Positions 12,874 through 20,612 of a stretch of 64,000 nucleotides of DNA are shown here, in pieces; position 1 is the first letter of the stretch, and the number at the start of each line of letters is the position of its first letter. The position numbers and the translations under genes are program-made. The stretch is from Streptomyces sp. HD (GTDB lineage: Bacteria; Actinomycetota; Actinomycetes; Streptomycetales; Streptomycetaceae): the NCBI RefSeq assembly GCF_028369295.1, contig NZ_JAQMYP010000002.1, positions 1 to 64,000 on the forward strand. The letters run 5' to 3'. The notes below the pieces were generated by a model that was given only the letters and a program-made list of their open reading frames with translations, made no database searches and was not told where the DNA came from.

Positions 12874-14139
12874 TCAGGACAGCTCTCCTCGCCCCTGCCG
12901 CGGCAGCCCCAACTCCGCCGCCACGGCCGAGTTGCAGTACTCCCGCACCGCGCTGGTCCGCGCCACCACGCGCCCTCGATGCACCACGATGCGGCTGTAC
13001 GCGAGCGACAGCGCTCCCGCCAGCCGGTCCCCGCGTACCGCCAGCAACTCGGCCGGGAAGCCCGCCTCCACCCGCACCTCGGGCAGGCCCAGCACCGCAC
13101 GCGCCGACGTGCTCACGGCGTCGTAGGCGTCCTCGGGGCGCAGTCCGTGGCGTGAGGCGAGCAGGTAGGCGGCCTCCAGCGGGTCCCCGCGTCCCACCGG
13201 GTTCGACACGTCCCGCAGGGCGCCGCTTCCGGCCGCGACCCGCACGCCGGCCGCGCGCAGCAGTCGTACGGGCGCCGTGGCCCGGCCTTCCGCGCCCCCG
13301 CAGCCGCCCTGCGGCAGGCACACCACCGTCACCCCGGCCGCCGCGAGCTGGTCCGCGGTGCGGGAGGCCGCCTGGGCCGGCAGGCGCCCCAGGCCGCCGC
13401 ACGGGCCGAGCGCCACGCCGGGGCGCAGCCCGCCGGCCATCGCCGCGAGGCGGGCCAGGCGCGCCGGGTCGGTGGCGTCGGTATGCAGGTCGACGGGGCA
13501 GCCATGCTCCGAGGCGACCTCAAGGACCGCCTCCACGTAACCCGTGGGATCCGGATCCAGGTCGGGACAGCCGCCGACCACCGATGCGCCCATCTTGAGC
13601 GCGTCCCGCAGCATCGCGAGCCCGTCGGCGCCGGCCACTCCGGTCAGCAGCCGGGGCATCGCCACCGTCGTCAACTCGGTGAGCCCGCGCAGCGAACGCC
13701 GTGCCTGCAGTACGGCGGCCAGTGGGCCCAGACCCTGAACGTCGCCCACGCGCACGTGTGCCCGCAGCACGGTCGCCCCGTGCCCCAGCTGCAGCAGGGC
13801 GGCCTCGGTGGCCCGGCGCTGGACGTCGTGGGGTTCGTACGAGACCGGTCCACCCTCGTCGGCGGAGAGCGCGGTGTCGCCGTGGGCGTGTGGCTCGGCA
13901 GGGGCCGGCAGGAGCAGATAACCGCTGAGGTCCACGCGCGTGCCGCACGCGCGCGTGCCGTCGCCCGCCAGGCTCCCGGCCGTACCGACCGCCTCGATGC
14001 GCCCGCCGACCAGCCGGACGTCCACGGTCCGGCCGTCGGTGAGCCGCGCCCCGCACAGCAGCAGCGCGGTCGGGTCGGCCGGTCCGGACGAGCCCGACGA
14101 GGACGACGAGTGGGGCGGCTGGGGCTGACTGTCGGGCAT
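12874..14139 (-). CDS. amidohydrolase of the cytosine-deaminase family, catalytic residues degenerate
   Basis: The 421-residue protein aligns by eye with E. coli cytosine deaminase along its barrel: PHAHGD (H84, H86), RAHVRVGD, ASVVGGCPDLD, VDLHTDATD (H219), then GSGALRDVSNPVGRGD. Two histidines of the HxH motif and the later metal His are kept. The catalytic Glu after DVHCDE is Ala, the SHTTA His is replaced (GPCGG) and the essential Asp of G-H-D-D is Gly near residue 306. It may therefore be inactive as a deaminase. The N-terminus has a Ser/Pro-rich run. The ATG at 14139 is preferred over an upstream TTG at 14181. Confidence 0.72.
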   Translation of the reverse strand: MPDSQPQPPHSSSSSGSSGPADPTALLLCGARLTDGRTVDVRLVGGRIEAVGTAGSLAGDGTRACGTRVDLSGYLLLPAPAEPHAHGDTALSADEGGPVSYEPHDVQRRATEAALLQLGHGATVLRAHVRVGDVQGLGPLAAVLQARRSLRGLTELTTVAMPRLLTGVAGADGLAMLRDALKMGASVVGGCPDLDPDPTGYVEAVLEVASEHGCPVDLHTDATDPARLARLAAMAGGLRPGVALGPCGGLGRLPAQAASRTADQLAAAGVTVVCLPQGGCGGAEGRATAPVRLLRAAGVRVAAGSGALRDVSNPVGRGDPLEAAYLLASRHGLRPEDAYDAVSTSARAVLGLPEVRVEAGFPAELLAVRGDRLAGALSLAYSRIVVHRGRVVARTSAVREYCNSAVAAELGLPRQGRGELS

Positions 14140-14412
14140 CGCGTTCCAGAGGTTCGGGGCTGCGGGGACGGTGCTGGGCAACTGCGCCGGCCACGCAAGA
14201 TCACGCAGAGTGAGACGAGCCTAGGGTGGCGATCCCGCCCTGGCGCGCAGGAGCGCAATAGTCGTACCGGTGTGGTCCGCCGGACGGGAGCCCCGTGCGC
14301 GGTGCTGCAGTGGCCTGCGAGGTGTCCGTTCACTCAGCCGATCGGCCGCAGGGAGGCGCTGCGAAACGGATTTGGGTGAACGGCAGCCGAGCGTGTAATG
14401 TCTTCATCGCTC

Positions 14413-14485
14413 GCCCCAATAGCTCAGTCGGTAGAGCGTCTCCATGGTAAGGAGAAGGTCTACGGTTCGATTCCGTATTGGGGCT
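14413..14485 (+). tRNA. tRNA-Thr(GGT)
   Basis: This is a 73-nt cloverleaf with acceptor stem GCCCCAA/TTGGGGC, D-arm AGCTCAGTCGGTAGAGC, anticodon loop ATGGTAA (anticodon GGT) and T-loop TTCGATT. No CCA is encoded. It lies 46 bp before tRNA-Met and is probably co-transcribed with it and rpmG. Confidence 0.96.
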
Positions 14486-14531
14486 CTGGTGTGGGAGGTT
14501 CCCGTCGCAAGGCGGGGGCCGATCGCATCAC

Positions 14532-14604
14532 AGCGGTGTAGCTCAGTCGGTAGAGCAAGCGGCTCATAATCGCTGTGTCACCGGTTCAAGTCCGGTCACC
14601 GCTA
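14532..14604 (+). tRNA. tRNA-Met(CAT), elongator type
   Basis: A 73-nt cloverleaf: acceptor stem AGCGGTG/CACCGCT with discriminator A, anticodon loop CTCATAA (CAT), T-loop TTCAAGT. A paired first acceptor position and no run of three G-C pairs at the anticodon stem base argue for an elongator tRNA. It lies 90 bp upstream of rpmG. Confidence 0.94.
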
Positions 14605-14694
14605 CTGACAGTAGCCGATTGTGGGGTCGGTCCTTCGATCGGCTACTCTTTTATGCATTAATTCAGTCCTATCCGTTCGTCAAGGAGCACTCAC

Positions 14695-14859
14695 GTGGCT
14701 GCCACCGACGTCCGCCCGAAGATCACGCTGGCCTGCGTGGAGTGCAAGGAGCGGAACTACATCACCAAGAAGAACCGGCGTAATAACCCGGACCGTCTTG
14801 AGATGAAGAAGCACTGCCCGCGTTGCAACGCGCACACCGCGCACCGCGAGACGCGATAA
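14695..14859 (+). CDS. rpmG: 50S ribosomal protein L33 (zinc-binding form)
   Basis: The 54-residue bL33 starts at a GTG (14695) behind AAGGAG. CVEC and CPRC pairs (about residues 14-17 and 42-45) identify the zinc-binding form; Streptomyces usually encode a second, cysteine-free copy elsewhere that is induced by zinc shortage. L33 sits near the E site of the 50S subunit. The gene follows tRNA-Thr and tRNA-Met and ends at a strong 16-bp terminator. Confidence 0.95.
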   Translation: MAATDVRPKITLACVECKERNYITKKNRRNNPDRLEMKKHCPRCNAHTAHRETR

Positions 14860-14870
14860 ATCAGGCTCGT

Positions 14871-14909
14871 ACGTGAGGCCGCCCCCGCAGTCGGGGGGCG
14901 GCCTCACGT
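14871..14909 (+). terminator. strong hairpin terminator after rpmG
   Basis: A perfect 16-bp stem (14871-14886 with 14894-14909) has a 7-nt loop. There is only a weak T-rich tail (GTTT), as is common for Streptomyces terminators. Confidence 0.8.
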
Positions 14910-15022
14910 CGTTTCCGCCCCGGTTACCGGTCGGTTCCGGCCGGCCCCAGGTGCAACAGCCGGATGAATCGACCGGGTGAACCAGCAGGTCATCCACAGC
15001 AGACAGCAGGAGGTACCGAGCC

Positions 15023-15487
15023 ATGGCGCTCGACCAGTCCTTCGTCGGGCGGAGCTACCCGCCCACCGACCCCTATGAGGTGGGCCGGGAGAAGATCCGT
15101 GAGTTCGCGGAGGCCGTGGGGGACACCAACCCGGCGTACCTGGACCCGGAGGCCGCCAAGGCGCTCGGCCACTCGGATGTGATCGCCCCGCCGACCTTCG
15201 TCTTCGCGATCACCTACAAGGCCGCGGCGCAGGCCGTCCGGGACCCCCAGTTGGGCCTGGACTACAGCCGGGTGGTGCACGGCGACCAGAAGTTCGCCTA
15301 CACCCGCCCGGTGCGCGCCGGTGACCGCCTGACCGTCGTCTCGACCATCGAGGCGATCAAGTCCATGGCGGGCAACGAGATCCTGGACATCCGCGGCGAG
15401 GTCCACGACGAGGCGGGGGAGCACGTCGTGACCGCCTGGACGAAGCTCGTGGCCCGTGGGGCGGACTCCGCAGAAGGGGAGGCCTGA
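15023..15487 (+). CDS. MaoC-like dehydratase, HadA/FAS1-like (UPF0336)
   Basis: The 154-residue protein has the hot-dog fold pattern of UPF0336/HadA proteins: VGREKIREFAEAVGDTNP with the helix, APPTFVFAI, then GDQKFAYTRPVRAGDRLTV and a final strand ending VTAWTKLVARG. In mycobacteria HadA pairs with HadB to form a (3R)-hydroxyacyl-ACP dehydratase. Here a HadB-like gene follows after 5 bp, so the pair is probably a heterodimeric dehydratase or hydratase. The HadA partner lacks the catalytic D-x4-H, as in that system. The natural acyl substrate is unknown. Confidence 0.83.
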   Translation: MALDQSFVGRSYPPTDPYEVGREKIREFAEAVGDTNPAYLDPEAAKALGHSDVIAPPTFVFAITYKAAAQAVRDPQLGLDYSRVVHGDQKFAYTRPVRAGDRLTVVSTIEAIKSMAGNEILDIRGEVHDEAGEHVVTAWTKLVARGADSAEGEA

Positions 15488-15492
15488 GACCG

Positions 15493-15921
15493 ATGACGGC
15501 GAAGATTGCGTACGGCGACGTCGAGGTCGGCACCGAACTGCCCACCCAGGCCTTCCCCGTGACCCGCGCCACGCTCGTCCAGTACGCGGGTGCCTCCGGT
15601 GACTTCAACCCGATCCACTGGAACGAGAAGTTCGCCAAGGAGGTCGGGCTGCCGGACGTCATCGCGCACGGCATGTTCACCATGGCCGAGGCGATCCGTG
15701 TGGTCACCGACTGGACCGGCGACCCGGGGGCGGTCGTCGAGTACGGCGTGCGCTTCACCAAGCCCGTCGTCGTACCGAACGACGAGCAGGGCGCCACGAT
15801 CGAGGTCAGCGGCAAGGTCGCGGCCAAGCTCGACGACAACCAGGTCCGTGTGGACCTGACCGTGAAGAGTGCCGGGCAGAAGGTGCTCGGGATGTCGCGG
15901 GCGGTCGTACGGCTGGCGTGA
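15493..15921 (+). CDS. MaoC-family (R)-specific dehydratase, HadB-like
   Basis: This 142-residue hot-dog protein has the full hydratase-2 motif YAGASGDFNPIHWNEKFA (about residues 32-49), with the catalytic Asp and His spaced D-F-N-P-I-H. It also has GLPDVIAHGMFTMA, the Gly/His loop that covers the active site. It would supply the catalytic residues for the neighbouring HadA-like subunit. The pair is consistent with (3R)-hydroxyacyl-thioester dehydration in fatty-acid or related metabolism. Start at the ATG at 15493 with a GGCCTGAGACC spacer. Confidence 0.87.
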   Translation: MTAKIAYGDVEVGTELPTQAFPVTRATLVQYAGASGDFNPIHWNEKFAKEVGLPDVIAHGMFTMAEAIRVVTDWTGDPGAVVEYGVRFTKPVVVPNDEQGATIEVSGKVAAKLDDNQVRVDLTVKSAGQKVLGMSRAVVRLA

Positions 15922-16021
15922 ACGGCACGCGCGTGCCGTGAGGTAAGGGGCGTTCTCCATGGCGGGGCGCCCCTTACGTGTGCTCGCCCCCGCATTCTCG
16001 TACAGCCTCCCTGCGGACCCC

Positions 16022-16050
16022 TTGACCTAGTTAGTGATTGAGTACTAACT
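16022..16050 (+). promoter_or_regulatory. promoter and TetR operator, copy 1
   Basis: TTGACC (16022-16027) and TAACTT (from 16046) are 18 bp apart. An inverted repeat AGTTAGT-N8-ACTAACT (16029-16050) covers the spacer and -10, the usual place for TetR autoregulation. The ATG at 16059 lies at the expected transcription start, with no ribosome site, so the mRNA may be leaderless. Confidence 0.6.
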
Positions 16051-16058
16051 TACTTCTC

Positions 16059-16622
16059 ATGGCCAGGATGAGCGCAGAAGAGAGGCGCGAGAGCGTCATC
16101 CGCGCGGCGACCACCGAGTTCGCCCGCGGCGGCTACTACGGCACGTCGACCGAGGCGATCGCCAGACGGGTCGGGGTCTCGCAGCCGTATCTCTTCCGGC
16201 TCTTCCCGGGCAAGAAGGCGATCTTCCTCGCGGCGGCCGAGCGCTGCGTCGAGGACACCAGCCGGATGTTCGCGGAGGCCGCCGAGGGGCTGGAGGGTGA
16301 AGAGGCCCTGCACGCCATGGGGGACGCGTACCGGAAGGTCGTCTCGGAGCAGCCCGAGCGGCTGATGATGCAGATGCAGATGTACCTCGCCGTGGCGGCT
16401 GCCGAGCAGGAGGGCGACCGTGAATTCGGTGAGACGGTGCGGGCCGGCTGGATGCGGCTGTGGGACGCGGTGCATCTGCCGCTGGGGGCGGACGTCAATG
16501 AGACGACGGCCTTCATGGCGTACGGCATGCTCATCAACTGCCTGGTGGCCATGGGCTTCCCTCCCGAGCATCGGGTCTGGAGAGGGATGGACCCGGTTGA
16601 GGGGAGCGGCGAACGGCCGTAG
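16059..16622 (+). CDS. TetR/AcrR-family repressor
   Basis: The 187-residue protein has an N-terminal TetR helix-turn-helix (RRESVIRAATTEFARGGYYG, TSTEAIARRVGVSQPYLFRLFPGKKAIF) and an all-helical ligand domain with a Met-rich helix (RLMMQMQMYLAVA). It precedes a DHA2-type MFS pump, and the same AGTTAGT motif stands upstream of both genes, so it most likely represses itself and the pump. The ATG at 16059 is chosen; an upstream TTG would extend into the operator. The inducer is unknown. Confidence 0.88.
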   Translation: MARMSAEERRESVIRAATTEFARGGYYGTSTEAIARRVGVSQPYLFRLFPGKKAIFLAAAERCVEDTSRMFAEAAEGLEGEEALHAMGDAYRKVVSEQPERLMMQMQMYLAVAAAEQEGDREFGETVRAGWMRLWDAVHLPLGADVNETTAFMAYGMLINCLVAMGFPPEHRVWRGMDPVEGSGERP

Positions 16623-16672
16623 AGGTGGCGGGCGCGGCGAGAATTCGCCCCGCCCTTTTCTCGACCCACAAA

Positions 16673-16690
16673 AGTTAGTGATCAATAACT
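16673..16690 (+). promoter_or_regulatory. TetR operator, copy 2, upstream of the MFS gene
   Basis: AGTTAGTGATCAATAACT is a near-perfect 18-bp palindrome sharing the AGTTAGTGA half-site with the copy at 16029-16050. It lies 58 bp before the pump start. Confidence 0.6.
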
Positions 16691-16747
16691 ATCCAGACGG
16701 TAAACAGTCATCCGCAGCAAGCGCCACGCATCACCCCAGGGGGAGCG

Positions 16748-18208
16748 ATGTCACAACACACCGAACAGAACGCGCGGACAACCCGCCGGGGCGGGGCCGC
16801 CTGGGCCCTCGTCATCACCAGCGTCGCCGGATTCATGGCGTCGCTCGACAACCTCGTGGTCACCACCGCGCTGCCCTCCATCCGCAAGGACCTGGGCGGA
16901 GCGTTGCACGACCTGGAGTGGACGGTGAGTGCGTACACACTCACCTTCGCCGTCCTGCTGATGTTCGGCGCGGCGCTCGGTGACCGCTTCGGCCGACGCC
17001 GGCTCTTCCTCGTCGGCATCGCGATCTTCACCGGCGCGTCCGCCGCCGCGGCCCTCGCGCCCGGCATCAACTCCCTCATCGCCGCCCGCGCGATCCAGGG
17101 CGCCGGTGCGGCGATCATGATGCCGCTGACGCTGACCCTGCTGACGGCGGCCGTGCCCGCGGCCAAGCGGGGGACGGCATTCGGCATCTGGGGCGCCGTC
17201 AACGGGCTCGCGATCGCGTCCGGGCCGCTCATCGGGGGCAGCCTCACCGAGCACATCTCCTGGCAGTGGATCTTCTGGCTGAACGTTCCGCTGGGCCTCG
17301 CCCTGCTGCCGCTCGCCCGCCTGCGCCTCGCCGAGTCGCGCGGCACCGGCGCCCCGCTCGACATCCCCGGCACCCTGCTCGCCAGCGGCGGCCTGTTCGG
17401 GATCGTGTACGGCCTGGTGCGCGGCCCCGCCGACGGCTGGACCGGCCGTCTGGTCCTGACCGGCCTGTTCGCCGGAGGAGCGCTGCTCGTCGGGTTCGTC
17501 CTCTACAGCAACCGCGCCAAGAACCCGATGCTGCCGATGCGGCTGTTCCGTTCCCGGGCGTTCTCCGGGATCAACGCAGCGAGCACGCTGATGTTCTTCG
17601 GCATGTTCGGTTCGATCTTCCTGCTCAGCCAGTACATGCAGGGCGTGCTCGGCTACTCGCCGACCGAGGCGGGGCTGCGGATGCTGCCGTGGACCGGCAT
17701 GCCGATGCTTGTCGCCCCGATCGCCGGCATCCTGTCCGACCGCATCGGGGGCCGCCCCGTCGTCGCCACCGGCCTGTTCTTCCAGGCGGCCGGCCTCGGC
17801 TATCTGGCCTCCGTGACCACCGTGGATGCCTCCTACGCCGCCCAGTTGCCCGGACTGATCATCAGCGGCATCGGCATGGCCCTGTTCTTCGCCCCGGCCT
17901 CCAACCTGGTCATGTCCAGCGTCCGCGCCTCCGAGCAGGGCATCGCCTCCGGCGCCAACAACGCCCTGCGCGAGGTCGGCGGTGCGCTCGGCATCGCCGT
18001 CATGGCGTCGATCTTCTCGGCTCAGGGCGGCTACGAGACCGGCCAGACCTTCGTCGACGGCCTGCGCCCCGCCCTGGTCACCGGCGCCACGGCGGTGGCC
18101 CTCGCCGGCGTCGCGGCCCTGACCATCCCGGCCCGACGGCGGGGTGGCGAAGCGCTGAGCACGGCCGAGCAGGCGTCGGATCGCGTGCTGGAGGCGGCCT
18201 CGCACTGA
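16748..18208 (+). CDS. MFS drug efflux transporter, DHA2 (EmrB/QacA) family, 14 TM
   Basis: The 486-residue protein has about 14 membrane helices. Family motifs are visible: LDNLVVTTALPSI (motif D1, helix 1), GDRFGRRRLFLVG (motif A, loop 2-3), ARAIQGAGAA (motif B) and GPLIGGSLTEHISWQWIFWLNVP (motif C, antiporter signature). It should export toxic or endogenous compounds by proton exchange. GGGGGAG ribosome site precedes the ATG. It is probably repressed by the TetR protein encoded just upstream. The substrate cannot be inferred. Confidence 0.92.
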   Translation: MSQHTEQNARTTRRGGAAWALVITSVAGFMASLDNLVVTTALPSIRKDLGGALHDLEWTVSAYTLTFAVLLMFGAALGDRFGRRRLFLVGIAIFTGASAAAALAPGINSLIAARAIQGAGAAIMMPLTLTLLTAAVPAAKRGTAFGIWGAVNGLAIASGPLIGGSLTEHISWQWIFWLNVPLGLALLPLARLRLAESRGTGAPLDIPGTLLASGGLFGIVYGLVRGPADGWTGRLVLTGLFAGGALLVGFVLYSNRAKNPMLPMRLFRSRAFSGINAASTLMFFGMFGSIFLLSQYMQGVLGYSPTEAGLRMLPWTGMPMLVAPIAGILSDRIGGRPVVATGLFFQAAGLGYLASVTTVDASYAAQLPGLIISGIGMALFFAPASNLVMSSVRASEQGIASGANNALREVGGALGIAVMASIFSAQGGYETGQTFVDGLRPALVTGATAVALAGVAALTIPARRRGGEALSTAEQASDRVLEAASH

Positions 18209-18293
18209 GCCCGTCGACCTGTACGACCCGACTGGCCCTCTCCCCCCTCCCCCCACTGACCGCACCGCCCGCCCCGGACCCTGAGGAGCAGTC

Positions 18294-18674
18294 ATGCCCA
18301 CCCTTCCCTGGACCGTCCCGAACCCCGCCCCGAGCAATACCGAGGTGCACGTCTTCGCCTCCCGCTTCGAAACCCGCAGCCTCTGGGGAGCGCTCCGCTT
18401 CCTCGCCCGTACGCCGGGGGTGTGGCGGCAGGTGAGCAGGGCGCCCGGGGCGTATGGCGCCTCGCTGAAGGCCGAGCCCTTCAAGCGGACCTTCTGGACG
18501 CTCTCCGCCTGGGAGTCGCCGGCGGCACTCAAGGAATTCGCCCGCTCGGGCACCCATGCCCCGACCTCGCACGGCCTGTCGGCCCAGATGCGGGACGCGA
18601 AGTTCGCCACCTGGCAGGTGTCGAGCGACGAGCTGCCCCTCGATTGGACGGAGGCGTTCCGTCGCCTGACCTGA
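18294..18674 (+). CDS. dimeric alpha-beta barrel (ABM/DUF3291-like) protein
   Basis: The 126-residue protein shows alternating strands and helices of a dimeric ferredoxin-like barrel: VHVFASRFETRSLWGALRFLA, then FKRTFWTLSAWESPAALKEFARSGTHA and FATWQVSSDELPLDW. Trp-Ser-Ala-Trp-Glu-S is similar to the DUF3291/antibiotic-monooxygenase-like families. The ATG at 18294 follows GAGGAG. It is downstream of the efflux pump by 85 bp and may belong to the same unit. No catalytic role is established; a haem- or quinone-related function is only a guess. Confidence 0.75.
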   Translation: MPTLPWTVPNPAPSNTEVHVFASRFETRSLWGALRFLARTPGVWRQVSRAPGAYGASLKAEPFKRTFWTLSAWESPAALKEFARSGTHAPTSHGLSAQMRDAKFATWQVSSDELPLDWTEAFRRLT

Positions 18675-18760
18675 ACGGCACGCGCGTGTGGTGCCTGCTT
18701 CAGCCCCGGCGCTCCCCACGGGTGCCGGGGCTGTCAGTGCCGTCTCGTACTCTTGAGCGC

Positions 18761-19816
18761 GTGCAGGAACTCCACGACGCCCCCCTCGCCCCCCTCACCA
18801 CCTTCCGGCTGGGCGGCCCCGCCGCCCGCCTGGTCACCGCCACCACCGACGCCGAGGTGATCGACGTCGTGCGCGAGGCGGACGCCGCCGGGACACCCCT
18901 GCTGCTCATCGGCGGCGGATCGAACCTGGTCATCGGCGACAAGGGCTTCGAGGGCACCGCACTCGTCATCGCCACCAAGGGCTTCGAGCTGGACGGCACC
19001 ACCCTCGAACTGGCCGCCGGCGAGGTGTGGACCGACGCCGTCGCCCGCACGGTCGAGGCCGGGCTCGCCGGGGTCGAGTGCCTCGCCGGAATCCCCGGCT
19101 CCGCGGGCGCCACGCCGATCCAGAACGTCGGCGCGTACGGCCAGGAGGTCTCCTCGACGATCACCGAGGTGATCGCGTACGACCGCCGGTCCGGCGAGAC
19201 CGTCGTCGTCCCGAACTCCGAGTGCGCCTTCTCCTACCGCCACAGCCGCTTCAAGGCCGACCCCGAGCGCTACGTCGTCCTGCGTGTCCGCTTCCGGCTG
19301 GAGGACGCCGACGGGTTCTCCGCCCCCATCAAGTACGCCGAGACGGCCCGCGCCCTCGGCGTCGAGGTCGGTGACCGAGTTCCTCTGGCAGGCGCGCGCG
19401 AGACAGTGCTGAAGCTGCGGAGCGGCAAGGGCATGGTCCTGGACCCCGAGGACCACGACACCTGGTCGGCCGGGTCCTTCTTCACCAACCCGATCCTCAC
19501 CGACGGGCAGTTCGCCGCGTTCCATGCGCGCGTGCGCGAGCACCTCGGCGACGGCGTGGAGCCGCCCGCCTACCCGGCGGGGGAGGGGCACACCAAGACC
19601 TCCGCGGCCTGGCTCATCGACAAGGCGGGCTTCACCAAGGGGTACGGCACCGGCCCCGCCCGCATCTCCACCAAGCACACACTCGCCCTCACCAACCGCG
19701 GCGAAGCGACCACCGAGGACCTCCTGACGCTCGCCCGTGAGGTCGTCTCAGGCGTCCGCGAGACCTTCGGCATCACGCTGGTCAACGAGCCGGTGACGGT
19801 CGGAGTCAGCCTCTAG
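18761..19816 (+). CDS. murB: UDP-N-acetylenolpyruvoylglucosamine reductase
   Basis: The 351-residue MurB reduces UDP-GlcNAc-enolpyruvate to UDP-MurNAc with FAD and NADPH in peptidoglycan synthesis. FAD-binding motifs are visible (LIGGGSNLVIGDKGF; GIPGSAGATPIQNVGAYGQE), as are YRHSRFK, the proton-donating Ser in GSFFTNP (about residue 239) and the terminal catalytic Glu in LVNEP (about 343). It starts at a GTG (18761) with TACTCT at 18749-18754 acting as -10, so the message is probably leaderless. The Tyr-loop (type I) architecture is kept. It stands alone as a cell-wall gene here. Confidence 0.95.
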   Translation: MQELHDAPLAPLTTFRLGGPAARLVTATTDAEVIDVVREADAAGTPLLLIGGGSNLVIGDKGFEGTALVIATKGFELDGTTLELAAGEVWTDAVARTVEAGLAGVECLAGIPGSAGATPIQNVGAYGQEVSSTITEVIAYDRRSGETVVVPNSECAFSYRHSRFKADPERYVVLRVRFRLEDADGFSAPIKYAETARALGVEVGDRVPLAGARETVLKLRSGKGMVLDPEDHDTWSAGSFFTNPILTDGQFAAFHARVREHLGDGVEPPAYPAGEGHTKTSAAWLIDKAGFTKGYGTGPARISTKHTLALTNRGEATTEDLLTLAREVVSGVRETFGITLVNEPVTVGVSL

Positions 19817-19820
19817 CCCA

Positions 19821-19884
19821 GGCCCTCAGCGGGCCGCGCCTTCAGCGGGTCGCGGCCTCAGCGGGCCAGGCCTTCAGTAGGCCA
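19821..19884. repeat. four degenerate tandem repeats after murB
   Basis: Four units of 15-17 bp with the core CTTCAGCGGGCC(G) lie end to end between the murB stop and the convergent oxidoreductase gene. The last unit extends into that gene's final codons. Confidence 0.7.
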
Positions 19885-20506
19885 CGCCCACCCCCTGCTT
19901 CACCGTCGCCGGATCGCCGACCATCCCCAGCATCGCGTGCGCCACATCCGCGCGCCCGATGAAGCGACCCTTGGGCGGGAATCCGTCCACGACCGCGCGG
20001 TACTTGCCGGTGATCGGCTTGTCCTGCAACCGCGGCGGACGTACGACCGTCCAGTCCAGGGCGCTACGGCCCACCGCGGCCTCCATCTCCCGCAGGTCGT
20101 CGTAGATGCCCTTGAGGACCGCCGACACGATGCCGCGCACGGTACGGTCCACCAGCCCGTCCCCCTTCGGCTCGGGACCGACCGGCGCGGCGCTCACCAC
20201 GAGCAGCCGCCGCACCTCCTCGGCCTCCAGGGCCGCCAGCACCGTACGGGTCAGCCGTACCGCGACCCCCGCGTCCCGGCGGCCGCGGGCGCCGAGTCCG
20301 GACAGCACGGCGTCCCGTCCGGCGACGGCGGGCCGTAGCGCGCCGGGGTCGGTGAGGTCCGCGCGGAACACCTCCAGACGGTCACCGGCGAGGGGCAGGC
20401 GCGCGGGGTCCCGTACGACGGCCGTGACCTCGTGACCGGCGTCCAGGGCCTGGCGGACGATCTCCTTGCCGATGCCTCCGGTGGCGCCGAAAACGGTGAG
20501 TTTCAT
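19874..20506 (-). CDS. NAD(P)-binding oxidoreductase (atypical SDR)
   Basis: The 210-residue protein begins MKLTVFGATGGIGKEIVRQA, a Rossmann G-A-T-G-G-I-G motif. It continues VTAVVRDPARL (strand 2 with the basic NADP-selecting Arg) and LLVVSAAPVG, then LDWTVVRPPRLQDKPITG, as in NmrA/YwnB-type reductases. The ATG at 20506 has GGGGAG; an upstream GTG adds an unlikely tail. It is divergent from a TetR gene and two TetR-type palindromes lie between them, so it is probably repressed by that regulator. Substrate unknown. Confidence 0.85.
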   Translation of the reverse strand: MKLTVFGATGGIGKEIVRQALDAGHEVTAVVRDPARLPLAGDRLEVFRADLTDPGALRPAVAGRDAVLSGLGARGRRDAGVAVRLTRTVLAALEAEEVRRLLVVSAAPVGPEPKGDGLVDRTVRGIVSAVLKGIYDDLREMEAAVGRSALDWTVVRPPRLQDKPITGKYRAVVDGFPPKGRFIGRADVAHAMLGMVGDPATVKQGVGVAY

Positions 20507-20535
20507 GAGGGCTCCCCTATGCATGTGACGGGTGG

Positions 20536-20584
20536 GTGAGTATTCACTCACCCCCTGCTCCCTCTAGAGTGAGTAAGTACTCAC
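20536..20584. promoter_or_regulatory. two TetR-type operators in divergent promoter
   Basis: GTGAGTATTCACTCAC (20536-20551) and GTGAGTAAGTACTCAC (20569-20584) are related palindromes 33 bp apart. They lie between the oxidoreductase and TetR genes and would cover both promoters. Confidence 0.7.
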
Positions 20585-20612
20585 CCACCCGTCAAGGGCG
20601 ATTGGACATGCC

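Noticed and set aside
16038..16058. An upstream TTG start for the TetR gene
   Set aside because: It lies inside the operator/promoter; the ATG at 16059 fits a leaderless transcript better.
16751..18610. A 619-codon antisense frame over the MFS gene
   Set aside because: Repetitive Gly/Asp/Gln composition typical of a shadow frame; the MFS gene has clear family motifs.
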